Below, piece by piece: positions 18,149-26,149 of a stretch of DNA of 64,000 nucleotides. The stretch comes from Gloeothece verrucosa PCC 7822. GTDB lineage: Bacteria; Cyanobacteriota; Cyanobacteriia; Cyanobacteriales; Microcystaceae. Location: positions 3,860,001-3,924,000 of the forward strand of contig NC_014501.1 of the NCBI RefSeq assembly GCF_000147335.1. The letters run 5' to 3'. The notes under the pieces were generated by a model. The model saw nothing but the letters and a program-made list of their open reading frames with translations. It was not told the origin of the DNA and did not search any database. How positions within the stretch are numbered: position 1 is the stretch's first letter; every line of letters begins with the position of its first letter. The position numbers and the translations under genes were made by a program.

Positions 18149-18156
18149 GAGGACTA

Positions 18157-19137
18157 ATGGACTCATTAATAGAATCGCTATTACAAGACATACTTGATGG
18201 AACAAGTAAGATTAATCTCGCCGACGAGGTAGAAAAAGTTCTTAAAGACGAAACAGTTAAAAAATATCTGCAAGATTTAATTAACAATCCAGATATTAAT
18301 CTGAATGACTTGCTTCCTCCTTCTGAGAAGAAAACACCAGAGGAAGAATTAAAGATAAATCTAGAGGCTATAATCCTAACAGCTAATAGAACTCCGATCT
18401 TAATCGAAGATGACACTTTTAAAGAGGCAGTAGATCCCCTATGGAAAGACCCTTTGGAGAACGCAAGAAAACATATCGAGTTTGCAATTAAGGCATCTGG
18501 AAGAGTTCAATATAGTTTTAGTGATCGTTTTATAACAATCGGAACAGCTTGGCTTGTTACTTCTGATATTGTGATAACCAACCGCCATGTAGCAGATGAA
18601 TTGGCTAATAGGGATTCTAGTATTGATTTTAGAGGAGAACATTTCTCTTTCGATACATCTCTGTTTAAAGTAGAACGAATCCTTCACATTGAGAAAACAT
18701 CAGGACCAGATATTGCTTTTTTAAAGCTATCTACAACAGAAAATACTGACGGTCTAAATAGACAACCAACTTCTTTACTAGATAGACAACCAATTCCTTT
18801 ATCAGAATCAACAAAATTCACACCGACCCAAAATGTAGCGATAATAGGTTATCCAGGAAGACCTGACAGCAAAGACGAAGATGCGTCTCTTATAGCTCGG
18901 ATATTGGAGTATAAATACGACGTGAAGAGGCTACAACCTGGTAATATTATTGGGGTAACTAATAATTCTATCAAGCATGATTGTTCTACAGTTACAGGAA
19001 ATTCTGGTTCTGTTCTACTGGATTTAGAGACAGGAAAGGCTTTGGGGATTCACTACGGAGGAAACGCCAGAATCACTAACCATGCAGTTCCGGCATCAGT
19101 TATAAAACAACGTCTTCAAGAGTTAGAGCTTTGCTGA
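18157..19137 (+). CDS. Trypsin-like serine protease with N-terminal helical domain
   Basis: A 326-aa protein. The first 115 residues are helical and acidic (ESLLQDILDGTSKINLADEV, ENARKHIEFAIKASG) and match no family I can name. Residues about 120-326 are a chymotrypsin-fold protease with the full triad: His144 in TNRHVADEL, Asp185 in GPDIAFLKL and Ser283 in TVTGNSGSVLLD. Nothing resembles a signal peptide, so it is probably cytoplasmic. The N-terminal domain could be an adaptor or effector-associated domain of the type that accompanies trypsin-like proteases in bacterial conflict systems, which is inference. A perfect AGGAGG precedes the ATG. Confidence 0.85.
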   Translation: MDSLIESLLQDILDGTSKINLADEVEKVLKDETVKKYLQDLINNPDINLNDLLPPSEKKTPEEELKINLEAIILTANRTPILIEDDTFKEAVDPLWKDPLENARKHIEFAIKASGRVQYSFSDRFITIGTAWLVTSDIVITNRHVADELANRDSSIDFRGEHFSFDTSLFKVERILHIEKTSGPDIAFLKLSTTENTDGLNRQPTSLLDRQPIPLSESTKFTPTQNVAIIGYPGRPDSKDEDASLIARILEYKYDVKRLQPGNIIGVTNNSIKHDCSTVTGNSGSVLLDLETGKALGIHYGGNARITNHAVPASVIKQRLQELELC

Positions 19138-19279
19138 GTTTTAAAACAGTCCTGCAAGGCTTATGCAAATTAATGGTCAATAGTCTACCTGTAGGAATAA
19201 AGAGACTGTCTCTTGCTATGGGTAGAATTTAGGTGTAAGTCCTATTTCATTTATTGATCGAGTTTGGAGATCGGTTACT

Positions 19280-20245
19280 ATGCTAGATATTACTGTCGAA
19301 GACTTTAGAATACTTATCGGAGAAAGATTTTCCATTGAATTTCAACGGACACTCAAAATTCCTGATGATGGTAAAATTTATCCACTCCCACCAGGATTAG
19401 GTGTGTTTCCAGTTTACCGAGTTGCTGACTATCTAAACCGCGTCCCCGACCATTGGAAGAAGCCTAATAGCTTCTTCATTCCCATGTATCAGCGAGAAGC
19501 ACTATGGCTTGGCTTTAACGGGAGATACTGGAAGCCAAACGCAGTTAAAATAGGAGTTGGCCAAATCAATGCAGTCTCTGGTGAAGCATGGGACGAATAT
19601 CTGCAAGATAATCCACAAGACTATCTTGTTTGTCCTAATCAACCTTGGTTAGATGGGATCAATGTGGGTGAAGGTTTCATCCGTCAATTTGTTGCTGTAC
19701 CGCTAGGTTTAGGTGATACGATTGAAGCTCAAGTAACTGGGGTAGAGGAATTTGGTGGCATCCAAATTTTAGTCTATGAACCCAAACTTGGTAAATTTCC
19801 CGACCAGCCACCACCTATCTCAGATAATTATGATGATATAATATTGGAGAGTACCTCTATGACACCCGCAGTCGATAGTGAAATGGGACTTGGGGCAGGA
19901 GGGAAGATGAAACAAAAAATCTATCCTGACGAATATGGTATAGACACTTGGGATCTAGAGAACTACGGGTCGATTTCTGTATATATTGTCAACAGTGAAA
20001 AGTATCAAGAGATAACCGGTCTTGAACCACCTCCAACACCAATTGATGTGCAGACTTACACCCAATATGGATTACCCTGGTTTAGTCTGTACGATGAAGA
20101 AAAAGGTGATCTTCCAGCATCTGCGAGATTGGCAGAAGTTAAAACAATCGGAAAAAGAGAGGCGGAAAGAGGAGTTAAACTTGATACAGATGATCTATCA
20201 GTTGATGTGTCTGAATTTAACATCAAAAATATAGATTTATTTTAG
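19280..20245 (+). CDS. Conserved protein of unknown function (321 aa) in the AidA/protease cassette
   Basis: A soluble 321-aa protein without signal or membrane segments. Conspicuous conserved-looking blocks are PLPPGLGVFPVYRVADY, FFIPMYQREALWLGF, NAVKIGVGQINAVSGE, PQDYLVCPNQPWLDGIN, FIRQFVAVPLGLGDTIEAQV and GAGGKMKQKIYPDEYG. Similar unnamed proteins are, from memory, widespread in actinobacteria and other multicellular bacteria. No catalytic function is assigned. It is the third same-strand gene after the AidA/PixA-like and protease genes, with a 142-base gap and a GGAG site. It overlaps tail-to-tail with the ATPase remnant on the other strand. Confidence 0.7.
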   Translation: MLDITVEDFRILIGERFSIEFQRTLKIPDDGKIYPLPPGLGVFPVYRVADYLNRVPDHWKKPNSFFIPMYQREALWLGFNGRYWKPNAVKIGVGQINAVSGEAWDEYLQDNPQDYLVCPNQPWLDGINVGEGFIRQFVAVPLGLGDTIEAQVTGVEEFGGIQILVYEPKLGKFPDQPPPISDNYDDIILESTSMTPAVDSEMGLGAGGKMKQKIYPDEYGIDTWDLENYGSISVYIVNSEKYQEITGLEPPPTPIDVQTYTQYGLPWFSLYDEEKGDLPASARLAEVKTIGKREAERGVKLDTDDLSVDVSEFNIKNIDLF

Positions 20246-20474
20246 TTAGGATTTACATTTGTTTGGTTTTCAATCAGATCACTAAAATAACTCCATACAA
20301 TTGACAACGCGGCGCGACTTGATTACCCGCAAGCTTGACTAAACCCATACTCTGTAACTGATAAGCGGATGTCCCAAATCCCTCTTCATCCCAATATTCA
20401 TTGAATTTATTCGGTAACTTAAGCTCTCGGCCTAGATTGAAGCAGTGTACTCGCTGCTCTTGTAGGGCTATCAC
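20242..20474 (-). pseudogene. C-terminal remnant of an AAA-like/STAND ATPase gene
   Basis: On the minus strand a broken frame encodes EQRVHCFNLGRELKLPNKFN, then SAYQLQSMGLVKLAGNQVAPRCQLY. This is the winged-helix end typical of cyanobacterial AAA-like domain proteins, where the pattern YQLxSMGLVKLxGNxVxxxCxLYRxYF recurs. After QLY the frame shifts by one base. The shifted frame reads SYFSDLIENQ, the expected family ending, before stopping at 20242. Upstream of 20474 the frame is closed. This is a decayed fragment, not a functional gene. Confidence 0.55.
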
Positions 20475-20749
20475 TCCTCTAGCTGTAAGCTATTGCCTGA
20501 GCGGCTTGCGCGTAGCACCATAAATCTACTTCTCTAACAGGTAGCACAAAAGCGGGCAGTCTGGTAAATTATCTCTTAGATCGGATGTCATAACTCTGTA
20601 GGCTAGAAAAAGTTCTTGTTTTAATTCTCAGCTTGAATAAGAGTTATTTTCCGACATTTCCCGCTTTGGCTCCTTCCAAACGAGAGCCATCTTAATCTAA
20701 TCTCAAATTTGAACTAAAGTTAATAATCAAGGCTCTTGGAGTTGTATCT
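20475..20749. other. Intergenic region, nothing recognised
   Basis: No credible gene is present. The sequence upstream of the ATPase remnant no longer matches that family in any frame. It presumably carries the promoter of the following secreted-protein gene. Confidence 0.4.
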
Positions 20750-21109
20750 ATGAATAAGCAATCATTAATCCTTATTTTTCCGATTTTTGGGGCAATTTTT
20801 GGCTTGTGGATTAGTCCAAGCACAGCCGACGAAGTTCGACAGATTCCTGTCGAAGAAGTTAAAAACCCTGAAGTTTCCACCGGCACAGTACAAGATTTAA
20901 GAGAACTTCCCTCAAAAGATCTTTCCGAGTGGTTTTCTAATCAATCATCCTCGAATCGTGGAGTAGATTCTAACTTATATCAGATTGATAATGGCTCTTA
21001 CAAAGCCGCGCCTTCTGTGGATTTCCTCGAGGAACAAAATCAATGGAAAAATACGAATCATGGGGATGTACAACCCGTCAGTGGTTCGATTGATTTAACC
21101 AAATTTTAA
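20750..21109 (+). CDS. Small secreted hypothetical protein (119 aa)
   Basis: The N-terminus (MNKQSLILIFPIFGAIFGLW followed by ISPSTADEV) looks like a Sec signal peptide with cleavage near STA-DE. The mature part of about 90 residues is polar and acidic, with no cysteines and no recognised fold (PVEEVKNPEVSTGTVQDLRE). It probably resides in the periplasm. The next same-strand gene also encodes an exported protein, but a 98-base gap with its own hairpin separates them. Confidence 0.6.
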   Translation: MNKQSLILIFPIFGAIFGLWISPSTADEVRQIPVEEVKNPEVSTGTVQDLRELPSKDLSEWFSNQSSSNRGVDSNLYQIDNGSYKAAPSVDFLEEQNQWKNTNHGDVQPVSGSIDLTKF

Positions 21110-21179
21110 AGGTTAGGAGTTTCTACACCTTAAAGCATAGACCATGATCTTTCTCTTTTGAGAGGAGATTGAACCCTGA

Positions 21180-21208
21180 CTACCGCTAATCTAAAACTAA
21201 AGCGGTAG
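21180..21208 (+). promoter_or_regulatory. 8-base inverted repeat upstream of the SH3 protein gene
   Basis: CTACCGCT (21180-21187) and AGCGGTAG (21201-21208) form a perfect inverted repeat with a 13-base loop, about 18-22 bases before the ATG codons at 21226/21229. It could be an operator or a leader hairpin affecting translation. No T-run follows. Confidence 0.35.
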
Positions 21209-21225
21209 TGAAAAGGGTTAAAAAG

Positions 21226-21849
21226 ATGATGGGTGTTAATAGACTTGATCGGCTGATAAGTTTGTCTTTAGGATTACTCAGTTTAGGGGCAGTTGTAGGC
21301 TTTCCCTCTACAGCCAAGGCACAACCTCCAGCTTGCTATATGGTAACTCAAGCCGGACAGCTAATCGATTTGTCCTCCATCTGTGGAGTAGAGGCAACAC
21401 CGAATAGACCTCAAAGTAACGAATTCAATGGGCAACAAGCTCCCTCTAACTCTCAAAATTCTTCCTTACAAAATTACAACCAACAAACACTAACTCAACA
21501 GTCACCTCCAGGGCAGCCAGGAAACTTTGCAGGACAACAAACCTTCGCTCTCCCTGGCACTGTGGCAACACCAACAGGAGGAAACGGATATAGAGATTTT
21601 ACAGGATTTACAGGGTTTACAGGAGCGAGTGGCTATAATAATGCCCAATGGCAACCCATTAATGATTCTACCGACTTACGTTCAGAACCTAATGGAGGTT
21701 CTTTAATTACCCAATTGCGGGATGGTCAGCCTGTACGTCCCTATAACGGATTACGTAGCGGCAACTTTGTTATGGTTGAAACCCAAAGCGGTCAGAGAGG
21801 TTGGATCAACCTGTGGCAGTTACCCAATGGCTTCGGGATTTCTCCTTAG
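21226..21849 (+). CDS. Exported SH3-domain protein
   Basis: An exported protein with a signal peptide (RLISLSLGLLSLGAVVGFPS, cleavage near AKA-QP) and a Gln/Ser/Gly-rich disordered middle. The C-terminal domain is SH3b-like (STDLRSEPNGGSLITQLRDG, then NFVMVETQSGQRGWINLWQL), about residues 145-205. Bacterial SH3b domains usually bind cell-wall peptides. I prefer the ATG at 21226 or 21229, which follow AAAAGGG, over an in-frame GTG at 21208 that lies inside an inverted repeat. It may have a periplasmic or wall-associated role. Confidence 0.7.
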   Translation: MMGVNRLDRLISLSLGLLSLGAVVGFPSTAKAQPPACYMVTQAGQLIDLSSICGVEATPNRPQSNEFNGQQAPSNSQNSSLQNYNQQTLTQQSPPGQPGNFAGQQTFALPGTVATPTGGNGYRDFTGFTGFTGASGYNNAQWQPINDSTDLRSEPNGGSLITQLRDGQPVRPYNGLRSGNFVMVETQSGQRGWINLWQLPNGFGISP

Positions 21850-21958
21850 TAGCGAGTAGGGGAAGGGTTTGTTTTATTTGCATCCATGCAGAAAACACTG
21901 GGAATGAGGCAGCGATTTATGGTAAGCTTTGCGTGTTTGATGACCACAAGTGCGCGTA

Positions 21959-22993
21959 ATGAACCAAATCACTGATATTGAAAGCAGAAAAGCCGAACAC
22001 CTGCGAGTTTGTCTAGAAGAAGACGTACAATTTAGAGAAGTCACCAGTGGCTTAGAGCAATATCGCTTTACCCATTGTTGTCTTCCGGAAATTGATCGCC
22101 GCGACATCGATCTCCGTACCACCTTCCTCGGCAAATCTCTTGGCGCACCTCTGTTAATTTCCTCTATGACTGGAGGAACAGAATTAGCTCGCCTAGTCAA
22201 TACACGACTAGCAACAGTTGCCCAACACTATCGGTTAGCGATGGGGGTAGGTTCCCAACGAATTGCCCTCGAACAACCCCATTTAGCACCGACTTTTGCT
22301 GTGCGTTCCCTTGCGCCTGACATTCTGTTGTTGGCGAATTTGGGGGCTGTGCAGTTGAATTATGGATGCGGTTTAGAGGAGTGCTTACATCTGGTAGATT
22401 TGCTCGAGGCTGATGTTCTCATTCTACATCTTAATCCTCTACAAGAGTGCGTGCAAACGAAAGGAGACACGAATTTTCGAGGACTATTGAGCAAAATTGC
22501 CGAACTCTGTCAAAAGTTACCCGTGCCGGTCATGGTCAAAGAAGTGGGAAATGGGATTTCTGCACCAATGGCTAAACAATTAATCGAGGCGGGTGTAGCC
22601 GCCATTGACGTAGCCGGAGCCGGTGGAACCTCCTGGGCGAAAGTGGAAAGTCAACGAGCTAAAGACAAAAAGCAACGCCGTCTAGGGCAAACTTTTGCGG
22701 ATTGGGGTATTCCTACCGCCGAGTGTATCACCTCGATTCGTGAGATTGCTCCGAGTATTCCTTTGATTGCTTCTGGTGGGATTAAAAACGGTTTAGATGC
22801 GGCTAAGGCACTGGCTTTAGGAGCAGATTTAGCCGGATTGGCGCGACCTTTTTTAGAAGCCGCCGTAGAATCAGAATCGGCTGTTGAGCAGTTAGTAGAA
22901 TTTTTAATTGCTGAACTGGAAACCGCGTTATTATGCACTGGTAATACTACCCTGTCACAATTGAAAAGTTCTGGGGCACTGCAACGCATTTGA
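21959..22993 (+). CDS. fni: Type 2 isopentenyl-diphosphate delta-isomerase
   Basis: The product (344 aa from ATG 21959; a GTG at 21950 is also in frame) matches FMN- and NADPH-dependent type 2 IPP isomerase. Motifs in order are [16 protein letters not shown] at the N-terminus, [11 protein letters not shown] near 65, and [11 protein letters not shown] near 97. [18 protein letters not shown] lies near 155, [13 protein letters not shown] and [19 protein letters not shown] in mid-protein, and [19 protein letters not shown] near the end. It interconverts isopentenyl and dimethylallyl diphosphate in isoprenoid synthesis for carotenoids, chlorophyll tails and quinones. Cyanobacteria use this type instead of Idi-1. 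Confidence 0.96.
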   Translation: MNQITDIESRKAEHLRVCLEEDVQFREVTSGLEQYRFTHCCLPEIDRRDIDLRTTFLGKSLGAPLLISSMTGGTELARLVNTRLATVAQHYRLAMGVGSQRIALEQPHLAPTFAVRSLAPDILLLANLGAVQLNYGCGLEECLHLVDLLEADVLILHLNPLQECVQTKGDTNFRGLLSKIAELCQKLPVPVMVKEVGNGISAPMAKQLIEAGVAAIDVAGAGGTSWAKVESQRAKDKKQRRLGQTFADWGIPTAECITSIREIAPSIPLIASGGIKNGLDAAKALALGADLAGLARPFLEAAVESESAVEQLVEFLIAELETALLCTGNTTLSQLKSSGALQRI

Positions 22994-23075
22994 CTCTCTA
23001 AAATTTAAATAGCTTTTGTATTTCATCTTTAAAACCATTTTTTTTAAAGGGTAATTTTTACTGGTCAAGAAAGGG

Positions 23076-23729
23076 TTATTCGGAATAATTTTTATTTTTC
23101 GATTCTTTTATTCTCAAAGCGATTCCTAAATTAACTTGTTTCACTAACCAGTATAAAACGGTGATCACAACAAAGGTAATTACAGTCACTAGAATCGGTT
23201 GCTTTTTGACAAAAGTTTCAAAAATACTACTCAATAAAATTTTAGGTTGGGTGACAAAATCCCAAGTATTAAAGCGCTGAAAACGTCCTAAGTAAATGCC
23301 GATGGCAGAAAGCGCGTGTATGATGATCTCAGTGGCTAGGATATAGCGGCTGAGATTTTGTCGATGGAGATAGTAACCCACATTAATCACAGAGATGGTG
23401 TATGCTTCAAAAGCGGATAAGATAAATAGGGTATATTGGGGAATGAGTACCAAAGCCACAATCCAAGCTGAAAACCCATAACGAATTAAATCAATCAGAT
23501 GAATAACATCTGTTAAGACATAGGGCGCATTGGGTAAAAAACCCATAAAACTTAAAACACCGATCCACCACAGTAGAGAACGTTTTTGCGCTCGACGGAA
23601 TAACCAAAAGCTTAAGACGAGAGGAATAAAGGCTAAAAAGAGATTCCAAGCGATCAGCTTATGGCTATAACTTAACACCTGCCAAGCAATGTTGAACCAG
23701 ATCTGTAGTTGGGTGAGCATAGATATCAC
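23076..23729 (-). CDS. DUF1361 integral membrane protein
   Basis: A 217-aa protein with six hydrophobic helices. The blocks FLPNAPYVLTDVIHLIDL and ALSAIGIYLGRFQRFNTWDF are characteristic of DUF1361, a family of bacterial membrane proteins with no known function. Length is normal. It is transcribed toward fni (convergent) and stands alone. Confidence 0.85.
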   Translation of the reverse strand: MISMLTQLQIWFNIAWQVLSYSHKLIAWNLFLAFIPLVLSFWLFRRAQKRSLLWWIGVLSFMGFLPNAPYVLTDVIHLIDLIRYGFSAWIVALVLIPQYTLFILSAFEAYTISVINVGYYLHRQNLSRYILATEIIIHALSAIGIYLGRFQRFNTWDFVTQPKILLSSIFETFVKKQPILVTVITFVVITVLYWLVKQVNLGIALRIKESKNKNYSE

Positions 23730-23970
23730 AAGTTGACTTCTACTTTTATGCAGTTTAACCCAGAGAGCGGCTAATTTTGTCTATTGTTGCTTAACTCTTG
23801 GAGGTAAAGAAGATATTTTTTGAGTGAGAAGAGATTAATATAATAGTTCATAAAAAAGAAAATTCTGAACCTGCTCTGCCGCAAGAGTTGTTAAAAGAAT
23901 ACACGGAAATGGCCGTAAATATGTTTAATTGTAGTGTTTAATTGCTGATTTATTGAGGTTAAGTAAGATT

Positions 23971-24543
23971 ATGTCTTTTGTGAATGCTAAAAACCTGTCT
24001 AGTCCTTTGATTCTTTTTTATAAGGGTGAAAGCAGCACTATTACCTCTCATCCTGGCAAAAAAGGCTATCTAATTGATGAAATTTATAATTGGGACTTTG
24101 AGCGGCTTGAATATGTACATGATTATATTCAATGGCTCTTTCCTCTGGCTGAAAGAAGTGCTTTTAATCTAGATGCTCCGGTATTAACCGATGAAGATAT
24201 AGAATGCTTTAAGAATGATGAAGATTTAAAAACAAATGTCCTTAAATCTTTTAAGTTAATGATGAAATTTTATGGGTTTGACTGTGACGATTCTCGGGGG
24301 TCAGTTTCTCTCAAAAAATCGAATAATTTTCAGGAAAGAAGCAAAAATTGGTTGACCATAAAAAATCATAATCATTTACGAATTACTCGTATATTAAAAA
24401 GCTTAACTCTATTGGGACTAAATAGATATGCTTTAGCGTTTTTCAACATTTTAAATGAATTGTATCAAGATTACAAACAAGAAATTTCAACTTGTAGCTA
24501 CAATTACTGGAAAGAGGCGGCTCAGATCAGTATTGATCGGTAA
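23971..24543 (+). CDS. Opioid-growth-factor-receptor (OGFr)-like domain protein
   Basis: The product of about 190 aa is essentially one OGFr conserved domain: LILFYKGES, YLIDEIYNWDFERLEYVHDY then IQWLFPLAERSAFNLDAPVL, MMKFYGFDCD, and NHNHLRITRILKSLTLLGL. The domain was first named in an animal receptor but is widespread in bacteria, with unknown function. ATG 23971 follows GAGGTTAAG and is preferred to an upstream TTG at 23953. It has no signal peptide and is presumably cytoplasmic. Confidence 0.82.
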   Translation: MSFVNAKNLSSPLILFYKGESSTITSHPGKKGYLIDEIYNWDFERLEYVHDYIQWLFPLAERSAFNLDAPVLTDEDIECFKNDEDLKTNVLKSFKLMMKFYGFDCDDSRGSVSLKKSNNFQERSKNWLTIKNHNHLRITRILKSLTLLGLNRYALAFFNILNELYQDYKQEISTCSYNYWKEAAQISIDR

Positions 24544-24549
24544 TCTAGT

Positions 24550-24653
24550 TGTAGGTTGAGTTGAACGGCAGTAAAACCCAACATTATCTTAACCGGCGTT
24601 GGGTTTCGTTTCCTTCGACTATCACTCAAGACATCGCCTGAACCTAACCTACA
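24550..24653. repeat. Nested palindromic repeat element
   Basis: The outer arms TGTAGGTT (24550-24557) and AACCTACA (24646-24653) are perfectly complementary. Inside, AAACCCAAC (24574-24582) and GTTGGGTTT (24598-24606) form a second perfect hairpin. Elements of this GTTGGG..CCCAAC type are dispersed in many cyanobacterial genomes. Its right arm supplies the last codons and stop of the ATP-grasp gene. It could also terminate the converging transcripts. Confidence 0.6.
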
Positions 24654-25486
24654 TATCCTTTTAAATAGCTTTTTAAGATTTTTTTAAACATATCTATGAT
24701 AATATTTTCATCATTATCTCTAATAAAAATCTCGAAATTGGGATGAGAATTGATTTCAATTAACCAGTATTGGCCATTTTTATCGATGGCTATATCTAAG
24801 CCGCCGTAAGGGATTTTCATTTCTTCAAACATGGGGGCGATAAATTGATTGATCTCAGCAATAATCTTTGAGTCGGTTATGTGTATTGCTTTTGAACCTT
24901 CCCAGTGAAGCGGCGATAAATTGCCAGTAAAGATAGCATCAACTATACTTTTTTCATAAACTAGAAGGATTTCATTTTTAAAAATAATAACTCTATATTC
25001 CCGCAAAATATCTATCTGTTCTTGAGCGATGGCTACATAATCATATTCTTTACTGTTCACATTAAAAATGATATCCAGGGAGGATTTAACCTGGTCAATA
25101 TCCTGACAAAGAAATACATTATTACCGGCTGAACCGGTATTTCTTTTAATAATTATAGGCAGCAAAAAATTTTTTTGTATTTCTTCGACTATTGCGTCAA
25201 TATTTTTATAGTGTAAATACTTAGAATATTTTTCTGGGCAATAAGGAGATAAAAATGATTCGCTTCTCGGCACATTTACTCGGTCTTTAAAGACATAATA
25301 GACATAATCTTTATCTTTAAAAAGTTTACCCACAGAATTAGAAAGAAAAGGCGTAGTATAATTGGTAAAATAATAATCTTCTTGACCGATTTTAAATCTA
25401 ACTAGATTTTGACTGGGATGAAGAATTTCATAATGAATATTTAAGGCTTTGCAAGCTTCAGTCAAAAGTCTTATGTTTGTCAGCAT
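24644..25486 (-). CDS. ATP-grasp ligase-like protein
   Basis: A 280-aa protein with an ATP-grasp fold like RimK or cyanophycin-synthetase-type amide ligases. It has a lysine-glycine ATP loop (PIIIKRNTGSAGNNVFLC, about 131-148) and a central EQ-I-REYRVIIFKNEI strand. The metal-binding end reads GLDIAIDKNGQYWLIEINSH (about 228-247, Asp and Glu/Asn ligands). The substrate is unknown, and such enzymes ligate amino acids to peptides or proteins. The C-terminal residues GYVG and the stop lie inside a dispersed palindrome, so the original end may have been replaced. Confidence 0.82.
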   Translation of the reverse strand: MLTNIRLLTEACKALNIHYEILHPSQNLVRFKIGQEDYYFTNYTTPFLSNSVGKLFKDKDYVYYVFKDRVNVPRSESFLSPYCPEKYSKYLHYKNIDAIVEEIQKNFLLPIIIKRNTGSAGNNVFLCQDIDQVKSSLDIIFNVNSKEYDYVAIAQEQIDILREYRVIIFKNEILLVYEKSIVDAIFTGNLSPLHWEGSKAIHITDSKIIAEINQFIAPMFEEMKIPYGGLDIAIDKNGQYWLIEINSHPNFEIFIRDNDENIIIDMFKKILKSYLKGYVG

Positions 25487-25550
25487 TATTTAACTCTAAT
25501 AGATTTTTTACGAAGACTGATACTAGCATAGATAGTCAACCTCGTCAAGA

Positions 25551-26021
25551 TTAAATAGATAAAAATCGACTTAAATCAAATTCTTCATCAGTAGAATCTT
25601 CTTGAAAACGTTCATTACTTAAAATTAATAATAATCGATCTGAATAGTCTACCGCTCCTCGTAACTCATCCCTTAACATTTCTAACCCTCCATTAGCATA
25701 CTCTTCAAAAATTTCTACTCGTTGGGCTTCAGCTTCAAGACGATAAGCTGAAAGAATTTTTGGGTCTTTAGTTTCAGCAATGGCTAAAAGTTTAATCAGG
25801 GCATCATAGCCGCGTGAAATAAAAATTTCTAAACTAATAGGCGCGGGTTCTTTAGAGATAATGCCTAAAGGCACTCGCTTTTGAAATTTTGCCCCTAAAG
25901 CCGCCGCAAAAACCATCACATCTGCATAGGTTTGAAAGGGACCCGTTGCGCCATTAAAATCCACTAATGCCTGTACTAATTCGGCTTTATCTTTAGCAAT
26001 TCTAATTCTTGGTATAGCCAT
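25551..26021 (-). CDS. DNA phosphorothioation-associated protein 4 (orphan)
   Basis: A 156-aa soluble protein that I recognise as the Dnd-system-associated protein 4 family (TIGR04062 type), from memory of family sequences. Blocks are IPRIRIAKDKAELVQALVDF, GPFQTYADVMVFAAALGAK, ISLEIFISRGYDALIKLLAI, then EEYANGGLEMLRDELRGAVD and FDLSRFL. Such proteins accompany dndBCDE sulfur-modification genes or their restriction partners. No dnd gene lies in this window, so it is an orphan here. It is followed downstream by the ATP-grasp gene and preceded by the flv operon terminator. Confidence 0.68.
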   Translation of the reverse strand: MAIPRIRIAKDKAELVQALVDFNGATGPFQTYADVMVFAAALGAKFQKRVPLGIISKEPAPISLEIFISRGYDALIKLLAIAETKDPKILSAYRLEAEAQRVEIFEEYANGGLEMLRDELRGAVDYSDRLLLILSNERFQEDSTDEEFDLSRFLSI

Positions 26022-26061
26022 AATTTTAAGCTTAACTATTTCAAGTTTTTTTATTATCTCA

Positions 26062-26093
26062 TAAAAATAGAGACGTTACAGACAACGCCTCTA
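26062..26093 (-). terminator. Terminator of the flv4-2 operon
   Basis: On the minus strand TAGAGGCGTT and AACGTCTCTA (26093-26084 and 26077-26068) pair with one internal mismatch, around a 6-base loop, and are followed by TTTTT. This is a good intrinsic terminator just beyond flv2. The stem is a version of the dispersed cyanobacterial TAGAGACGTT palindrome. Confidence 0.6.
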
Positions 26094-26149
26094 CACAGTA
26101 GGAAATGGATTGGGGTGCAACGCTCGTGTTCCGCACTGCTCACCTAAAC

